Of a DNA stretch of 64,000 nt, positions 10,749-24,800 are shown piece by piece (the first letter of the stretch is position 1; every line of letters starts with the position of its first letter). A program made the position numbers and the translations under genes. Origin of the DNA: Trochalopteron elliotii (taxonomy: Eukaryota; Chordata; Aves; Passeriformes; Leiothrichidae); the NCBI GenBank assembly GCA_024734555.1, contig JANPWX010000336.1:558001-622000 (forward strand), in the 5' to 3' direction. The notes beneath the pieces were generated by a model. The model made no database searches. It was not told the DNA's origin and was given only the letters and a program-made list of their open reading frames with translations.

Positions 10749-13700
10749 CTGTGCAGAAGAACAAGAGAACAACGTACTTGTAAGACTTCAGACAGCTGAT
10801 TAAATCTATTGCTAAATGTGCACTGGAGAGAGGGCATGAAATTTAAATGCAAAATAATATTCTCATTGTAATCTCATTTCATAATCTGAAAACTGGAGGA
10901 CAAGCAGCTCACAGCATTTGTAAACAGGAACCCTTTAGCAGAAGAAAGCTGATGAAGACTGACACACAGTTGTTTACCTTTTGTTCCAGTGTGATCATGT
11001 ATGGAATGGTTCTGTATTTTGTGGGTAAAATAACCTTCAACACTCAAATGACTTTAAAAACACAAGCAGTCAATCACACTACACTGCATTTCATTAATTT
11101 GCAGAAATGCTTAAAACTTATCATAAAGAACCATGCTGTGATGAGGCCACAGGACATGAGAAGGGGCCAGTCAGCACGAGGTCTGGAGAAGATGTTCTAC
11201 TACAGCCAGTGCTGCTGTAATACTATCATCCAAAAAACCCAAATACTCCATAGCAATGATCCAAATCTCAAACACCATCATCCAAAACTCCTATGGACAT
11301 GCCTTGCTGGAAGCTTTGTGGTAAAGGGAGATGGTTTTTAAACAAGTAAAAGTTTGGGGGCTCTTCTTAGGTTGTGGGGATTTTGTGTGTTTTGTTGGGG
11401 TTTTTGGGTCTTCTTTTTATTTTCATATTTACAGCAGTCTGTTTAAAACAAATGCTCTGTTGTCCAGTCTCTAAAGATTTGATTTATCGAATCTCAACAT
11501 GAAAATGACCTTACAGTTGTTGGTTGTAGCACCAGGGTTTCCTCTGCAGTAAAAACTTTTTTTTTTTTTTTTTACCCCCTAAACCCTCATTCAAATTCAC
11601 AATTCCTCTACTTAACCTGTCTCTTTGATTTCCAAAGCAGGAGACAATGCATGTGACTTTCATGAAAGTTAACAGGAACTAGAAGTCTAAAATTTTCAGT
11701 GTCAAAAGCTTCAAAACTCAGCAGAGAAATGCTGAAGGTCAGTTACTAATGGCACCTTGGAATGACATGAAGTGGTGCTGCAGAGCCAGGAGTGCCACAC
11801 TTCTCACAGAGACATGAAGAGTAGTAATTCTTGACTGGCAGTAGCAAAGATTAAGGCAGCCTGATAATCCTCATCTGCCAGGAAAACCTTTAAAAGCTGC
11901 AGTGGGAATGCAAACGTTTACACACACCAAGGAAGGAATTACTGTGTTGCATTTCTTTTTTTAAAATTTCAGGGTTTACAGGCCACAGCATGTAAATGAG
12001 GCTGCCCCCAATCAAGGAATGTAATAAATAAAGGATCATCTGTAAATATATCTTCCCACCATATTAATCAGTATTATTATTTCTTAGAAACTTTTGGTTT
12101 AAAAGCTTGGCTTTTCATTGAAAAGAGGCTTATAAATTAAAACAATGATAATAATCTGATACAGAAAAAGAGTCCAGATTAGAGATAGAGCAATGATCTG
12201 TCTGTATAATATTCTTATGATCACAGAAAAAAAACCATACAGCATCTGTTAACAATTTTGCTCTGGGGAGAAAGGGGGACTTAGAAGAACACTTGAAATC
12301 ATGATTACTGATGATTTCCTAGTTACACCGGATTACCTAATCCATTATGGCCCAGATTTTGATTAAAAATAACATAAAAACAATGAAAATCTATAAAATC
12401 TGCATTTATAGCTCCTTAAACACACACACAAATCCACATAGTTCCTCTATCAGCTGGCACACTGCACTGACATAATTTCTGGGTGCCAAGAGCATCCCCT
12501 GATGACAATACCTATTCAAGTTTCTTTCCTGCTAGGAACTTTGACACATTCTTGTATAGCAGGGTCTCAATCTAAAAGTAATTCTAATAGTTTCAATTTG
12601 TGGAGAAAGACTTTTTTTTCAGCATAAAGGTAACCAGGAAGTGTACCATACACTATACCTTCAGGGAAGCCAACACCTTCCACTGTGATTTACTAAAAGT
12701 AACCATAAAAAATGCTCTGGCTTGCCTCATCCCTGAATAGCAAGAGCTGTTTCTGCTGTTTTTTCCCAAAAATGGGATACAGCACCTCCATTTTCCCTGC
12801 ACTGCACCATTTTCCACCAGTGACAGAACTGAAGTTTCCAGGTTATTGATGCACTGAGGTGCAAACAAACCTGAGTAATATCAAAGGTGGGCTCTAGTGG
12901 ATATTAAGTAATACCGAGTTTGAAGTTTAGGACAATCTTTAGAGCACTTGTATTTGACTCTTCCTGCTTTCTGGGAGCCAGACTCATTTCCACTGCACCT
13001 TCCCAATCCAACCTGCTATCCTGCTTTTCTTTACACCAAGTCCTTGGTGTGTGTAAATCAGCACAGATGCATTGGCTTCACTGACTTAAACTCAAAATGC
13101 ATTTTGCACTTCTTTGCACTGTCTTAGCAAGAACAATGCCTGGGAAGAGCTAATAAACCCTGTTACATGTTAAGCAAATGAAGCACAACTGTAATCAATA
13201 TACAATGGAGCTGCTGTATAATGAACTCATCATCATAAAGTCATCATCTCATTTTAATTTACAGCCCTGAAAGTGAGAGATAAAGTTAAACAATGAACAG
13301 GAGGAGAAAGGCAGGATGTCTGCCCGTGCAGGTGAGCTAGCAATGGAAACCAGGCAAAAAGAGGTTTCTTCCCCTGTGTGCAACACCTGAGGTGCTTCTT
13401 TGCTCAGCTCTTTCTGAGGCTGGAGCCAAAGAGAGAATGCCAAGTCCCTGAGTGAATTTTGTGGACAAAGAAGCCAGTTCCTGCCAAAGAAGCCCCAAAC
13501 CAGACTGCTCAGAGTGAAACATATCTTAAATACCATTTGGGGGGTGAGTATTTTTGTCTTCTAAAAGAATTTTTTGTGACATTGGAAAACTGTTAGTCCA
13601 AGTCTGACCCCGCTAGCAACAAGTGCTGCCCTTGGGCTTCCACCCTGGCTTTTGCCATTGGATTCTGAAGTGAATGACAAATCTTATCATCTTCCTTATT

Positions 13701-14267
13701 AGAGCTACTCTACTGGCTTAAAACCAGTATCATTCTGCCACCAAAGGTATACAAAAATAAATCAGCATGTGTCCTTGCCACTGAATTCTGTCATTATTTT
13801 GCTTATTACTCTCAGATGATTGTGGGGAACTTATAGCTGCATATGATTAAAATTCTCTTAAATGGTTATTTACTCAGGAAGCTAAATCAGAAATGTATTA
13901 TCTGTCGTTATAGCTGCTATTTTCTTGCTTTCATTATCCTAGTGAAACATTCCCACAGACTTTGGTAGCCTACCATACATCACCAACAGGAGGAACTGAA
14001 ACATGCAGGTAGGTCTCTGGCAACCAAGAAACACAAGCAGCTCACACTGAAGTGCCAGGAACACAGACAGGTACCTCACACACAGTTCACACTTAGTCTG
14101 CCAAGTTCAAAAAGGGACTCAAGAGTTTGATTGGAGTCACTGAAAACACATTCTCAGCCACCAGAAACATACAATCCCTGCAATGGGACACTGGCTCTGC
14201 AAGGGTGGTGTCTGCTTAGACCAGAGAGGGAAACCACTTTTCTTCTCCCATTTGCATTTTATTGAGC
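10749..14267. other. Intronic sequence, nothing recognised
   Basis: This is AT-rich intron directly upstream of exon 4. The stretch 12000-12420 is especially AT-rich and of even, low-repeat texture, which is compatible with a conserved non-coding element, but this cannot be shown from one sequence. The 164-codon plus-strand frame at 10847-11341 has no recognisable domain. Confidence 0.5.
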
Positions 14268-14276
14268 TTTTTTTTT

Positions 14277-14297
14277 TGTGTGTGTGTGTGTGTGTGT
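14277..14297. repeat. (TG)n microsatellite after a T run
   Basis: Ten T residues (14268-14277) run into about ten TG units ending at 14297. Confidence 0.95.
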
Positions 14298-17200
14298 ACA
14301 GTGTAATCCCTCATGGTCTGCTCTCCAATTTCTAACGTGGGTTAAATTGGCAAAACATGTTCTTACTCTGTAATGTATCCTGGAGTTAAAGTTACTCATG
14401 TATGTTTATATGCAGTGGGACTTGTAAGCATCTATTTAGCTGTCGAATCTATTTCTAAAATTGTTACAAAAATGTTTATAAAATGGCTATCACTACTCCA
14501 GGTTGCAAATTAAAAGCTCTTCTCTGGTGCTACAAAACCAGCTGGCACAAGGAACTGGAAGATGGCACAGTGAGAGGGAAAGGAACAAGCTCTGAAGTGG
14601 GCAGGGAAAGGGGAGGGATTTAATGAGGAAAAACTGTGAGGCATGTCCACTCTAACCACTTCAAAAGCAAACCAGAACATATCTTAACATCTTTCAAGCT
14701 GACTGGCTCTGAAGGAAGCAGCTGTCTTTTACAATATATGCAGGCATATCCCGCATGTATGTATTACATAACACATGTTGAATGACACCTAAATTTTCAA
14801 GGTTAGTTTCCAGTTTCCAAGCCTCACTACAGCTGAAGCAGCTTTGCATGTTGACAGTGCTGAATTTTTACCATAAACACCCTGCTGATGGGGATCTGTT
14901 CTCCTGTTTCACCCAAGATGCTGAATGCATCATCTGAAAACAGCTTAGGCCTGGAAATTTCATGCCAAAGCAAGTCTTTTGATCTCTCAGCACAGTTCAC
15001 TGCTGATGACCCACTGGGAAAGCACTTCAGGTCCATCATTAATAAGCTCTGTTTTAAAGGGTAATGAGAACTGGGTGCTTCAGGAGACAATAGCTCATCC
15101 ATCATCAATCAAGATCTGAAGTTTTTATACAGATGATTTAAGAAGAGTTGGACTGTGCAAAATTGAAATGTCACATTTGTATTGGGAGATGGGGGGCGTT
15201 TGGTAATGAAAATGAGAGTTTTAACCTTCTCCATTTCAGCTCAATGACCATACTCAAAAGCTCATGGATGTGGAATCTGTGTCCCAGCTAGAAGCCCCAG
15301 ACAGCCTTCGATCTCAATTATACAATTTCACATACAGTTTATTTGGGTCATTAGCTGGAAGTCAGTTTCAAGGCTTGATGGTAACAGCAAGATATTCTTT
15401 ATTTTTATCAAAAGCAATCAGTGCAGCCTGTGGGTTTGTACTTCCAACTGCTCAATAACTAAGAACACTGGGTTGTAGAACCTGAGCATAAATCTTCTAA
15501 TCCTAGCCACCTGTTTTGCTGCTTAAATAAAAATGGATCATTTGATTACCTTTCACTGACTTGGATGGGGTACACTTCTCACCACAGAGGTGTGTGAAGA
15601 CAGGCTCACAGGGTTCTTGCAACTATTTAGCTACTTCATTAGAGGACAACAGGCTCTGGGCTACTCTGTTTTAGCCATCTCCCCAAAGGGAATATCTGTT
15701 TCATGAACAAGTTCAGCCAGAGAAGACATTTGTACTTGGATTGTTCCTCTGTCTGTGCATACCTTGAGTTCTTCCTTCTCACAGCCTTGTTAAAATAAGA
15801 CACCAAATCATTTCCCTGGTTAACTCTGTAAAAGGAAAAAACACTGCAAAATACCCATCCCTTTGGGATGAACAAGGTATCTTCCACAATCATGTTTTTC
15901 TTTGGGAAGTGGCTGTATGTGTGTGCAAGTCTGTGTCAGGCTGCTGGACACCATTTCACCCTGCACCCTGTGGCCACTGGGCACAACATGTGTCAGAAAC
16001 ATGGCCCAAAAGGGTTCTGTGCATGGACCCAAAGTGATCCAAAATACTGCAGAGGAGAGCAGCAACAGCTGAGTCCAGTGAGTAACACAAAACCCCTGCA
16101 CCCATCCAAAAGGGAAGAAATTTGTGTGAGCTCAGTTGAGGATGTGCTTCTGCTCATCAGAAACAGTCCTGTTTGAAGTGTAATTGGTTTTTTTACCCAA
16201 TACACTTGGCTTGTGCTAAAGGAAATTGTCTCTGTCCCTAATCCTGCTAGATTCACTGATCTTAGTGGACTCTTCCTTTAAGCCACTTTCCAGTGACCAC
16301 AGCAGCTTCTGCCTACTTGGATCTTGATTCCCTGAAGCACTCAGGCCCAGGTTTACATTTAAATCATTCCCTTCCCCTCCACTCTGGAGGAGGCTTTCTG
16401 CTGTGTAATAATTACTCTGCTTTGAGGAGGAAGATTCAAATCAAGGTTACTTTTGTTAACCACACCCGTGCCATCAGCATGACATGTCCTTGGTGTTAAA
16501 TAACACTGTCAGACCAGCCCCAGCCCTGCCATTTCCTTTGCAGATGGTAACTGCAGCAGCAGCACTACTTGTTACAGCTTCACCCACCTCATTCTTTTCC
16601 CATCATGAGGTTTTCAAAAGCTGTTTGACCCTGTTGACTTTGCAGGAGGAGTTTTCCTGTAATATATTGGCTCTGTTACAGGGATATTAATTTTCAGGAC
16701 GAGATGCTAATTGCCTCACTTTGTCCAGTCAAATTCTGAACCTGGTGCTAGAAGCCAAGTGCCTTGAGTTACTGTTTACTCAATATAATTCATGGGGCTG
16801 ACAGGTAGGTTAACAGATGTAAACCTTACAACTGGAACAATCCAAGAGGCTTCCTGTGGGTTGCTCCAGGTCAGGGAAAGAGGCAGAACAAGCCTAAAGA
16901 AGTGATGACTGGGGAGGGGGAACCTCTAATTGCAGCCTGCCTTTACCTAAAGGAAGACTAGAGGGGAACACAGACTCTTCTCAGAAGTGCCCAAGGACAA
17001 GAGGCAACAGGCACCAGCTGCAACGTGGGAAACACTGATTAGAATTCAGAAAAGTATTGTTCCCAGCTAGAGTGTGGTTAAGCACAGGAGCAGACTGATC
17101 AGAGAACTGGTGCTATCTCTGTCTCTAGAGATTCTAATGAACAATGAACAACCTGATTCTTGTCTGAAGTTACCTTGCTCTTAGCAGAAGATTGGACCAG

Positions 17201-20200
17201 ATGACTTGCAGATATTCCTTGCAACCCAAATTATTTTGTCCTTCTACCATTATTAATCATCTACTACCACAGTGGTCACAACACTCCATTAGCAATTCAT
17301 TCTCTCGTTTTTTTATTAAAACATACTTCTACCTAGTGGTAAGCATTTAGTGATACAAAACACCCACCTGGGAGATGACATATATTTAAAAGCATGTCAT
17401 GTGCATGTAGAAAGAAATGCTCCAGCATTTGAAATACAGAACCTATGTTGCTGTCACTGTCCCCCATTTCATGCAAAGGGGACATGTGGACTAAGATGAA
17501 TGAAAAAACTGCTGCCCTTCAGTCTTCTGATATTTGGTTAGCAAAAAGCAAATTGCATTCATTTAAGTCACAGGAGTGAATCAGTGATGAGTTTTAAATT
17601 ACTGTCTCAGGAGAGAGTGACACATCTCTGCCTCACCCCGGAAGACACTCTGGTGCTCAGCAAGAGCAGCAATATGCCAACAGCCAGGAATGAGCACTCA
17701 TTTCATTCCCAGCAGCCATGACTTGACCCTCAGGTATCCCAGTGCTCCCTGATGGCAATACCTGTGTCCCAGTTACAGGAGCACACTCGTGAAGAGGTGA
17801 GCTGGTTCTGCAGGGCACTGATATGAGCCTCTTCACCTCTCTGATGACACACCACCTTCCAGCTGCTCCAAAAAACACACCTCTGAGTATGGATCTCAAC
17901 CAGGACACACCCAGCTGTGGATATCTGAGTATTCAAACGTCATTAAAACCTTCTGAATCCAAACCAAATCATCATTCCTCTGCCCTGTTCACAAACGGAG
18001 CAGAAGAGGTGATGATGTGTTGTGCACTGGGTGCACCAACAGGGCAAAGTCTCCTTGGTATCCTAGCAGGCTCCAGAAAGCCTGGAGGTTCTGACAGATA
18101 CCTCAGTACTGGAATTTATTTCTGTTGTCTGGTTATCTTTAACAAGGAGCATCCTATAGGACATAAATTGGTGTAATGACCCAAAGCAGCTGTATCAGCG
18201 CTTGCCTTGCCTGTGTCTTTCACAACACAACCCTTGTTTTCTGCATCAGGCACCCTCCAAATTTGTTCAGTGAGGGCTGAACAGACCTCAGTGTCACTTT
18301 GTGTGCCCTCTTGGAAAGCTACCTATGTCCTATAGTGTCACACTGATCAGCTGACACACAGCCAAACCACCTTTCCTGACTCACCACCGTTCATTTTTCC
18401 TCATAATTTCCCCAGAGTTTTTGCTGCCATTGGGATGTTTCTCCAGGTGAGTGGCTCCTGCTCCTGAGGGGCAGCATGTTTTCTTGCCAGCCCTACAACA
18501 GGAATTACTGTCAGCAGAGCTTCCCAGTGCCTCCAGGGCATTTCCAGCAGATTCCCCCACAAACTCTTCAGTGAGCCACCAGTCCAGGTGTCCAGGGGGT
18601 AAGACTGTAGATGCATTCTTCAACCCTCCTCCTTCACCTCTGACTGCTCAGAGCTCTGGTGTAAGACACAGGAATGTCAACCTCAGTGTCCCTCTGCTCC
18701 AAAAGGGCTCACCCCACCTCCTTCCTTCCCTGCTGTCAAGGGTAGGCAGAAAACATTCAAGAGAATTTGCAGAAATACTGGGAAGCAGTGGAGAGAGAGT
18801 CCTACTCCAGGACAGAAAAAGAGGAAACTGATGCTCAGGTTTACATAATAGATAAGAGGTCCATTGAGCCAAACAGAACCCATAAAAAAACCACCTCTCC
18901 TCTGAAGACTATCTTACATTTCACATCATCTCTGTGGGCCAGATTTGAGAAATGGCACTGAGAGAACTTTTATTTTTTTTTCCCTGAAGTTTTCACAAAG
19001 TTCTCTCCTCACAGGATATTCATCTCATTTCTTCAGCCAGGATGGGGCTGCATTCTTTGACTGATTCACCTTTGTATTGCCAAGACAGACCCAAGCATTT
19101 AAAAGCCTTGTCAGGACATTTGGTATATAATATTTTGATCAAATTATCATGTAATGTTTCATGTATGCTGGTGGCAGCTCTCAGTCTACCCCTTCCATCA
19201 GTTCAGATATGTAACTGTGAGACTGCCATGTCCCTTTTCTCCTGCCATCAGCTCTTTCTGTGAGAGTAAATGCTGCATGGCAGTTTGTCTGGCATTGCTG
19301 CTGCATCCAGGCCATCTTTCCTCATGGAAGTCAAGCAGCAGTAGGAACAGAAAGCTCAGCAGGGCCAGGGGCATCTGAATGCAGCAGGGCTTCCCTGCAG
19401 CACCCCCAAGAGCTTCAGCTCTGGCATTATCTGCTGGTGTATTTTCCAGCTCTTTTCATACAGTCCCTGACAAACCAAGCAGGCTGCTTTCTATCCCAGG
19501 CACATCTGGCACTCAGGCCTTAAACTTGGCAAACAGACTGATGGCCTTCTGTCTTGGAGTGCAAGTGCCTCAAGTACATACTGATTGGCATCAACAGGCA
19601 GAAATTCCTTCTCTCTTTGCAAAAACAGTCAAGATCTGCATGTAGTGGTACTTTCCTCCATTTTCTGAAAGGCTGTAAAAAATTACTGGTTCCGTGTAGC
19701 CTTTCACTTTCAAAACTGTGATAATGTGGCTTGGAATAATCCTGGAAGGGTGCCCAGAGCCACGTCCAGCTGCATCCTGAATTTCAGTACAAGTATTTGC
19801 ATACAGGCTAGTAATTGGCATGCAGCTGGTTTTATGCCAGCTCCAGCAATTGCATAACCCAACTAATCTTTTCTCTGGGCTCCAAAGAGGAGTCTGTGTC
19901 TGCTGAGCTTAAAATTTCTGGATGGGGTCTGTTCAAGTATGCTCTCACATTTCTATGCTAGGCTGTTAACCTCTCCTGAGATACAGTGCTGGCTCTTCAA
20001 ACAGGAATTTTAATTGAAATTTGTCTGAGGTAGGAGGTGCCTCTGCCTTTCCCTGACTCTCCTGTGCTGAAAATGGGCGAATGACATGAAAATCCTCCTC
20101 CTGCACAGAGGACTGTGGAGGGATTCTTCCTTGGCTCCTACAGTCTGTAAGACCTTGGACTGCACTTGCCCTCCCACAGCACTGGGCAAGCACCAGGTAA

Positions 20201-20650
20201 CCAAAAAAGGCCTGTGAAGTGAGAACATGCATGTTAACCACAGTAATTAGTAAGGCTTTCTTTGTAAGTTCATAGGTTTGAGAAGGTCTGAGCCTCTACT
20301 ATACCAACTCCTATTTTTCCCCCTCTTACTGCCATAATTGCTAAGAGGTCTCTGTCAGTCCTGCTCCTTCCTTTTGAATGCCCACTTCAATCAGGCTTCA
20401 GATCTGATGGGGTGTCAGGGAGCCTGTCAGTGCAGCTGAACCCTATGGTAACACAGATAAGGTGCTCCTGCTAGCAATTCTCCATTCCCAAAACTCACAT
20501 GCTTTCTGTGATGGTCTATTTGACCACACCTTTTTGATCTTATGGCCATTTGCTGTGCATCTGTCATAAGGTAATAGTGAAACAGTGGAAACCACTAAAA
20601 TGTGGCTGCTGTGTAAAAACAAATCCAGAATTCAGGCTAATTTTTTTTAA
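14298..20650. other. Intronic sequence, nothing recognised
   Basis: No coding region, RNA gene or transposon was recognised. All open frames are shorter than about 130 codons, overlap one another on both strands and show no conserved motif. The segment 20507-20650 may include the 5' part of the ERVL LTR that follows. Confidence 0.5.
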
Positions 20651-21839
20651 ACTATGCATTAGTTTTGCACAGCCTGGTTTTTGGTAGCAGGGGGCCACAG
20701 AGGTGATTTCTGTGAGAAGCTGCTGGAAGCTTCCACCACATCTGGCAGAGCCAACCCCTGATGGCTCTGAAGATGGAAATGCTGCTGGCCAAAACTGGGC
20801 CAGTGAGAGAGGCTGGTAACACCTCTGTGATAACAGATTGAAGAAGAAAATCCAAACAAAGTGGGGCACAGTTTTTCTTTCAGTCAGAGAAGAGGAGGAG
20901 GTGAGAACGTGTGAAGGGAACCAACAGGGCAACCCCAAGGCCAGTGGAGAAGGAGGGCAGGAGGTGCTCCAGGGGCCAGAGCCAAGATTCCTCTGCAGGC
21001 TGTGATGGGACCGTGGTGAAGGAGCTGTGCCCCTGCAGCCCCTGGGGATCCACAGGGATGCAGAGATCCACCCCCAGCCCCTGGGGATCCATGGGGGATG
21101 CAGAGATCCACCCCCAGCCCCTGGGGATCCATGGGGGATGCAGAGATCCACCCCCAGCCCCTGGGGATCCATGGGGGATGCAGAGATCCACCCCCAGCCC
21201 ATGGGGAGGTGCCCACACCAGAGCAGGTGGTGCCTGGAACAGGCTGTGCTCCAGTGGAGACCCTGTGGAGAGAGGGGGCCTTTGCTCCCAGGCTGGAGCA
21301 GCCTGTCCCTGGAGGGCTGCACCCCGTGGAGGAGTGACCCACAGCACAGCAGTTTGGGGAGGGCTGTTTGCCTTAGGGAGGGACTCACACTGCAGCAGTT
21401 TTGGCAGGACTGCTGCTCATGAGAGTGGATCCATGCTGGAGGAGGTCACAGAACTGTCTCCCATGGGAAGGGACCCCACAGTCTCACAGGGGATGGAATC
21501 CTCTCCCAGAGCAGCAGAAGAAAACCTGGGCTGACAAACTGACTAAAGCCCCCCATGCCCTGTCTCCCTGTGCTCTCAGTGGGAAGGAGGGAGGGGCTGA
21601 GGGGAAAAAGGTGTTTTTAAGGGCTTATTTTACTTCTCATTATCCTGCTCTGATTTTGTTAGTAATAAATTCACTTTGCAAGTTTAAGTTGAGCCTGTTT
21701 TGCCCTTGAAGTGTTTCCTCCCCGTCCTTATCTCATCTCATGACCCCTGCTTTAATTTTCTTTTTTTCTCTCCTCTACCCAGCTGTGTCAGGGGAGGGTG
21801 AGTGAGTGCCTGGCATTGGGCCAGTGTCAAACCACCACA
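20650..21839 (+). mobile_element. Solo ERVL-type LTR, plus strand
   Basis: This is a widespread avian ERVL long terminal repeat. Recognised by eye are the 5' block with CAGGGGGCCACAG, then GTGAGAAGCTGCTGGAAGC, the CTCTGTGATAACA segment, a long middle of GTGGA and CTGGAGCAG phrases, then TTACTTCTCATTA, TAGTAATAAATTCAC (AATAAA at 21664-21669), TTGCCC and the 3' end CAAACCACCACA at 21839. No internal retroviral sequence adjoins either side, so it is probably a solo LTR. The 5' edge is uncertain by 50-150 bp. The middle carries an expanded 40-bp minisatellite, listed separately. It creates long open frames on both strands that are not genes. Confidence 0.85.
21039..21197. repeat. 40-bp minisatellite, four copies, inside ERVL LTR
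   Basis: Copies lie at 21039-21077 (39 bp), 21078-21117, 21118-21157 and 21158-21197; the last three are identical. Each holds CTGGGGATCC and GATGCAGAGATCC and ends CCACCCCCAG. A further degenerate half copy follows at 21198. Identity of three copies means recent amplification or homogenisation inside an otherwise old LTR. Confidence 0.95.
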
Positions 21840-24800
21840 AACTATTAACTTCAAACCAGATACTCAGGTGAGGCAAAAAAGCACATGTGAATTTATGCCA
21901 AAAGAACCACTGTGGATACAGGGAGCTAAAGCAATGGGTGACAAAGTGCTAAGCAGAAGAGATAGTTCAGGGTGAGTTCATTCACTGTTTTAAGACCACC
22001 ATCACTCTCCTTAAGTGTTCCCTAGTTCTTCTGGCTGCTCTTAAATAGGAGCCCTTCTCATCCTCCACCAATCCTAATTGTAACATCATCTCACCCTCCA
22101 TTCTGGCTTTTCAAAAGTTAACAATGAAAACCCTTTTCTTTCTTTCCTTCCATCAATATTTTGATTATTACAAACATTCTCCCAAGACACCCCTTCCTTC
22201 CCCCAGCACAGGAGCAGCAGTGAACCCAAACTGCTCTCAGTGATGCTGCAGTAGATCAGGAGAGATGCTGTGGCCTGTTGTGACATGGGAGTAAAACTGC
22301 AATGAGATCTGTGTCTCCACTAACAGGTGGTACTCAGCTCTCAGCAGTGGCATTTTCTGACCCATTCCTGCTCTGTATCCAGAAGTGCGGGTTGCCTTTT
22401 TGGTCATATTTGATAGCAGAATATATATTCTTCCTGGCAAAAGGGTCGGTTAGCTTCCAGTGTTTTACTGCAGTTAAACCAGCCCAAACAGTCTCTCTGC
22501 AGGCAGCAAATGTGTGGTTTGTCCTTGTCTACACTCCTGCTAAACTGCAGCTGGCACTGATTGATGGTGTTTGTTTCAGCGAGATCATTTTTAATAATGT
22601 AGACAACAGGAGGGAAGATCAAGTGCCCTGACCCACCAATTCTGCTGTACTAACTGCTATCCTTACCAATAAGAACAAGCCTTGGTAATTTTTTTTTGCT
22701 GAAGGCCTTCCCAAATAACCCCACACGAGAGAGGGGGAGCAGGTGAACAGCCCTTGGGGTGTTGAGCAGAGCTGCTGAGGGGGAACCAAAGCAACTCCTC
22801 TCCCAGCCTCAAAGCTTAGCTAAGTCAGGTTCAAGCCTGAATCTCTTCCCCTGCACTGCCCAAGGTTACCATTGTGGCTTCTCTTACCACAGCCTTTAAG
22901 ATCAAAAATTATAAGCAAATAAATAATTCTACAAGATCTCCTGAATGATCATTTCATTCTCAGTCCACAAAGCACCATGCCCAGAACTTAAAAAATATTG
23001 GTAAAGGGATGACAATATTCATCCAATCCAGTATAGGGAGGGATGGTGTTCTTCAAATTATTGTAACTCTTTATTTGTCTTTAATAACCTGCCTTTCTCT
23101 TGAGCTTCAGGTGTCCTTGTTCAAATTGCATAGGCAGTGTAAGGCTGCAGAAGTTATAAACCTTGCTATGTCTGGTCTTCAAAGGCTACAAAACATCTGT
23201 TGGCTGGCAAGAGCAATTAATTAGCAAAATTGAAAAGATGGCTCCTTTTTACAAAGGCTTGGATGAAGCAGGGGAGGGGGAGGTGACTCCAGGAAAGTGA
23301 AGCCTAGTGAAGGCCTGTAAGCTGTGTGCCTCTGGGCAAATTCCCAAGGCTGAAATCTCAAGGAATTTAATGCTTCTTAATTCCACAGGATCTTTAATTA
23401 CAGCCAAGAGAAAGCAATGAGATGTGATGTCAATGTTTAAATAAAAATAAAGATAATAAAAAGCCTGTCAAATTTACCAGCCAGTCTCCCAGACACAGTC
23501 CCACACATGCTGAGCACCTGGGTGCTCAGAGAAAATAACCAATTCCATGAACACAGCGACAGCAGAGGAAAATAAAAAGGCTCCCAAACCACCCTCCCCA
23601 CACCTTCTTAGAGGCTGCTGCCTCCTCATTTTGTCTGAGTGATCTCTGGAAACCACGGCGCTGGTACATGTGCATTTTGGGAAGAGCTCATAATCTCACA
23701 TGAATTGGACCAACAAGCACTTGAAAACCACCCTAGTAATTATGGACTTAATTACAGGTTTGGGTGTTTGTAAGACACTTTTTTTTGGGAAAGCAAAGCT
23801 AACCCTTCTAACCTAATACCCCTCAATGGTTCAACAAAACTCCCACTGGGCCCCTGCACAGGGTACATGTGTGTTGCTAACTCTGCAGTTTTCAGACGTG
23901 GGGTTATTTTTCACCCAAAAGCTGCCAGGTGCTTCCCAGGAGAGCTTAGGATTGCTGAGGAATTTTTTTTTTTTGCAAATAACAAGCAACATTCCTCCTC
24001 TGCCTTTCACAAGGCTGGAGAAGCAGCACTTTCTTTGGAATGGGGCCCAGTGCTCAGGCCTAGCACAGGTCACAATTAAAGCTGAGGGCATTGTCTCTCA
24101 CTGAATTCATCTCTGCTGTGAACTGGCTGTGTGTGAAACTGTCTGGGAAGGGGTAAGCTGGTTCATCATGGAGGAAGAATTGGGTAACAGCAAGAATTTG
24201 GATAAGCAAGCTCAGCTCAGGCTCCCCTCCTGCCCAAGCCCTTCCAGGAGTGTCAGCTCCAGCCTTGCCCCTTGGCATGAGGTGACCAAAGGAGAAAATG
24301 TTCCTGAGTGCCTGCCAGCACTTGGCATGAGAGGGACAGAGTGCCCAGCAGCCACTCCCAGATCTCTGGATTCACACTTTTACAGTTTGGGATGCAAAAT
24401 ATTATCTCTGGGCAGCTCTAGGAGTGCCCTGGCAGTGTCACCAGCACCCAAGGGACACTGCCACAGGTGCTGAGACCTCTCTTGCAGCTGCTCTTCTGCA
24501 CCTGCTCCTGAGCTAGGGAAGAGGGAGGTGCTTTCAGTCCAAGCAAATTTGAACCCAAACTTTGAGTTTAGTTGCCTAACTCTGACGCAGAGCTGATAGC
24601 TGGTCAAGCAGAGGAAAGCAAACACCCAATACCATCTGCTTCTCCCCAGCACAGCAGTGCCAGGCAGGCCACAGTAGCACCCTCACTGTAAATTAAAATG
24701 AAACCTGCCAGGGGCAGATTAGGCACTCAGAGGGATCTAAAGAAACCTCAGTTAAGAGAAAAAAAACCCATAAAGATACTCACTGCACTCTTTTACAGCA

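Noticed and set aside
10261..10764. 167-codon minus-strand open frame as a stand-alone gene
   Set aside because: It is ERBB4 exon 4 plus read-through into introns on both sides; the splice sites and 135-nt length define the real coding part.
21039..21197. CRISPR-like array
   Set aside because: The repeats are directly adjacent without spacers and lie inside a retroviral LTR in a vertebrate genome.
20564..21388. 274-codon open frame on the minus strand, and overlapping frames on both strands
   Set aside because: It is explained by the 40-bp minisatellite and GC-rich ERVL LTR; the product is a tandem repeat without a domain, and all frames are open there.
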